Assembly: GCA_937938065.1 (NCBI GenBank)
Contig: CALDBH010000075.1
Location: 1-15,563 of the forward strand
DNA length: 15,563 nucleotides
Source: an uncultured Sulfurovum sp.
Lineage (GTDB): Bacteria > Campylobacterota > Campylobacteria > Campylobacterales > Sulfurovaceae
Reading direction: 5' to 3'
In this document: piece by piece, positions 13,719-15,563 of the stretch
How the letters are laid out: every line of letters starts with the position of its first letter
How positions within the stretch are numbered: the stretch's first letter is position 1
Made by a program: the position numbers and the translations under genes
The notes under the pieces: generated by a model
The model's input: the letters and a program-made list of their open reading frames with translations, nothing else
The model's database searches: none
What the model was told of the DNA's origin: nothing

Positions 13719-14833
13719 TACTCTTCTTCCCCTCTCATACGTTTAGCATTATCATGTAAGAACATCGCTTCTTCTTCTTCAACTGCACAACGTGGACAAG
13801 TCTGTTCTCCACCTGTGTAGGTAAAGTTATTACCACACTCATTACAACGTTTAATGTTAAAGGTTGCAAGTATTCTTTGTGTAGGTTCAAAAAATTCTTT
13901 GATCTCAAAACCGCTTTGTAGATGGATTGCATCTGGTTCACACACATCATGACACAAATGGCACTTCACACAAAGCATGGCATCAAAGTGTATCAGTGAG
14001 AACTTGTTATTGGATGAAAGTGCTCCGGGAGGACAGATGCGATAACAGATCTGACAGTTGGTACAACTCTCATCCACAAACTTTTGAGAAGTAAAACTCA
14101 CTTCTTCTTCCGGAAGTACTTCAAAAGTCTCTGGAATACCTGCACGTTTCAGTGTTGTAAAAAGTATCTTACGTTTATTTGGCAGATTCTTGTCTTTTAT
14201 CTTGGATATGACAGAAGCGTCAATCTCAAATTTTTGTAACTCATCTTCATCTACTGCATCATCAAATGCTTTTTTATGTTTGACCACACCTTTAAGTGAT
14301 GCATTCCCTAAAAAAGAACGTCTTGAAGTAACTTCATCTTCACTTTGAGGTTCATTCTCTTTCTTTGGCTCTTTTGATGCAACATGGTTTGTACTGAGTT
14401 GTTTTTTAGAAAAACTGGACAAGACAAAATTTGCTTCGTCTATACGATTTTCGATATGTTCAAAAAGCAAAGACTCTTCATCATAAGAACTCATGTCTAT
14501 CGTGATCGTCTCATCACTGGCCAAAGCCAAAGAGATCAAGTGTTCCACACTCAGAACTGAGATACAAGGTACGTTTATTTTAGGTGAGATCAACCTTACT
14601 TTAGATTCCAAAAAAGTAAAGAAGAACTCTGTTGTAGAAAAATCTGAAAGTGCAAAAGCTTCCGTAGGACAGATGCCCACACAAGCTGCTGCTTCTACCC
14701 CCGTAGCCATACTAAAGCTAGGAAGATTATCTACCAGACTTATAGAATCTGGACAAATATCTATACACTTGGTACACTCAGAGAATTTACTTGTTGCTCT
14801 TACACACGCACTCACATCAAAATGTAAACCCAT
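13718..14833 (-). CDS. Multi-cluster 4Fe-4S ferredoxin-like protein with internal RR motif and C-terminal zinc ribbon
   Basis: 371 aa. The N-terminal part has an incomplete ferredoxin pattern (C10, C20, C23, C27, then C51 and C55 in ACVGICP), enough for one cluster. A middle region (about 60-250) has no Cys except C90 and contains TSRRSFLGNASLK (169-181), similar to a twin-arginine signal motif but internal and without a hydrophobic stretch after it. Two canonical [4Fe-4S] motifs follow: C257/C260/C263/C267 and C288/C291/C294/C298. The end has a rubredoxin-like zinc ribbon (C330, C333, C346, C349). It should be a cytoplasmic electron carrier or an Fe-S maturation factor. It starts 3 nt after the TorD gene stop, linking it to molybdoenzyme maturation. 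Exact family not identified. Confidence 0.85.
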   Translation of the reverse strand: MGLHFDVSACVRATSKFSECTKCIDICPDSISLVDNLPSFSMATGVEAAACVGICPTEAFALSDFSTTEFFFTFLESKVRLISPKINVPCISVLSVEHLISLALASDETITIDMSSYDEESLLFEHIENRIDEANFVLSSFSKKQLSTNHVASKEPKKENEPQSEDEVTSRRSFLGNASLKGVVKHKKAFDDAVDEDELQKFEIDASVISKIKDKNLPNKRKILFTTLKRAGIPETFEVLPEEEVSFTSQKFVDESCTNCQICYRICPPGALSSNNKFSLIHFDAMLCVKCHLCHDVCEPDAIHLQSGFEIKEFFEPTQRILATFNIKRCNECGNNFTYTGGEQTCPRCAVEEEEAMFLHDNAKRMRGEEE

Positions 14834-14836
14834 AAA

Positions 14837-15505
14837 CTACGCTTCATCCCCACAGTGTGTCGATAATTGTTCTGTTACATATTCAAAATCACTGAGTAAG
14901 AACTCTAAAGCAAGTTCAGAACCATCATGGTAAAGTGGTGTACGTGACTCACGTTTTGCATTAATAAGGAACAGCGGTGCCCACTCTAAGAGATGTTCTT
15001 TTAAAAATGCGCGTTGTACTTGAAGTAATTCACAGATTCCATCTTTATCATCCGCTGCTAAAGCTTTTTGCAGTGCCATACATAACATATACATGAATTC
15101 TAACTCTACACCTATGTGGTCTGCACTCACTACTCTTGCAGTATCTAGTTCAACACGGAAATCCAAGTCATTATAGAGTTCAACGATAGGGTTATCTCCA
15201 CCACTTTCGATCATTTGATCATCTCTTGTATAGAAACTCTCATACGGTACCAAGTGCATTAAAAAGAGGTTTGTAAAATCCACATTATAGTATTGGTCTA
15301 TAAGGTCAGCACGTGAAAGTTCCTTGCGCTTAGACCAGTCTCTGTAATTTGGGAAAAAAGATAAAAGTCCTTCATCTTTTTCAATGTTTTCCAAAAATGT
15401 CTCATCTACTTCTACAAGCATCAATCTTGAGATCAAAGCATAAATTGCTATACGGTTTTCTATCTCTTGTTTCATTAAATCCATGTTATATACATCTGCT
15501 TTCAT
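14837..15505 (-). CDS. TorD/DmsD-family molybdoenzyme maturation chaperone
   Basis: 222 aa, all-helical. The TorD-family hallmark is present as LVPYESFYTRDDQMIESGG (85-103), followed by the D/H-x-ELEFM pattern (ADHIGVELEFMYML) and the late helix FLKEHLLEWAPLF. These proteins bind the signal or N-terminal region of molybdopterin enzymes (TMAO/DMSO reductase, formate dehydrogenase and others) and aid cofactor insertion in the cytoplasm. The client is not in the window; formate dehydrogenase is a reasonable candidate in Campylobacterota. The start at 15505 is taken as the most upstream in-frame ATG; ATGs at codons 8 and 11 are alternatives, none with a clear ribosome site. It is the first gene of a four-gene operon. 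Confidence 0.85.
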   Translation of the reverse strand: MKADVYNMDLMKQEIENRIAIYALISRLMLVEVDETFLENIEKDEGLLSFFPNYRDWSKRKELSRADLIDQYYNVDFTNLFLMHLVPYESFYTRDDQMIESGGDNPIVELYNDLDFRVELDTARVVSADHIGVELEFMYMLCMALQKALAADDKDGICELLQVQRAFLKEHLLEWAPLFLINAKRESRTPLYHDGSELALEFLLSDFEYVTEQLSTHCGDEA

Positions 15506-15520
15506 GTTAAATATTTTGGC

Positions 15521-15529
15521 ACTATACCA
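15521..15529 (-). promoter_or_regulatory. Candidate extended -10 promoter of the TorD operon
   Basis: On the minus strand this reads TGGTATAGT, a TGn extended -10, ending 15 nt before the TorD ATG. The -35 is weak (TTACTT at 17 nt), as usual for this phylum. Confidence 0.4.
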
Positions 15530-15563
15530 CTTTCAAGATAAATAAGTAATAAGAAAATTAATT

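Noticed and set aside
13735..13950. Minus-strand open frame inside the ferredoxin gene
   Set aside because: It is a shifted frame of the same strand; the ferredoxin frame carries the cluster motifs.
1..15563. Mobile element, CRISPR array or defence island
   Set aside because: No transposase, integrase, terminal inverted repeats, direct-repeat arrays or recognisable defence genes; composition looks even.

Overview
The window is AT-rich chromosomal DNA from a member of the Campylobacterota (formerly Epsilonproteobacteria), most like a Sulfurovum/Sulfurimonas-type relative. The main reasons are the fused ispDF gene and the gene order mrp (divergent) – ispDF – atypical response regulator – sat-like – pgpA, which matches from memory the Campylobacter jejuni order Cj1606c–Cj1610. 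No tRNA, rRNA, CRISPR array, insertion sequence or phage gene was seen; it reads as ordinary core and near-core chromosome.

Region 1 (1–2541, minus strand) is a probable zinc-acquisition operon. It runs from a Fur-family regulator through a small secreted Cys/His-rich protein and a His-rich outer-membrane beta-barrel to the N-terminal part of a ZnuA-type periplasmic metal-binding protein, which is cut by the left edge. A 15-bp inverted repeat lies over the -35 position of the regulator's promoter, so the operon is probably autoregulated. Region 2 (2498–2807) is a non-coding stretch with several stem-loops after the mrp stop codon.

Region 3 (2808–7983) holds mrp (Fe-S cluster carrier) facing away from a rightward operon. 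That operon is ispDF (isoprenoid precursors), a phosphorylation-independent HP1021/CemR-type regulator with Ser47 at the phospho-Asp position, an ATP-sulfurylase-like gene whose catalytic motifs are degenerate, and pgpA (phosphatidylglycerol synthesis). A second copy of the region-1 inverted repeat lies just upstream of the sat-like gene, which carries a zinc-ribbon motif.

Region 4 (7980–12710, minus) begins with a malic enzyme. It is followed with almost no spacing by a three-gene membrane module: a DUF2868-type membrane protein, a DUF3482-type Era-like GTPase, and a small membrane protein with an HEGGH zinc-metalloprotease-like motif. The genes overlap or nearly touch, which suggests one coupled complex of unknown function.

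Region 5 (12772–15505, minus) is a tight four-gene operon. It encodes a TorD-family chaperone, an unusual multi-cluster ferredoxin with an internal twin-arginine-like motif and a C-terminal zinc ribbon, a protein resembling the substrate-binding half of shikimate dehydrogenase, and a helical protein of unknown function. The TorD chaperone suggests a role in maturation of a molybdenum/tungsten enzyme such as formate dehydrogenase, but no such enzyme is in the window.
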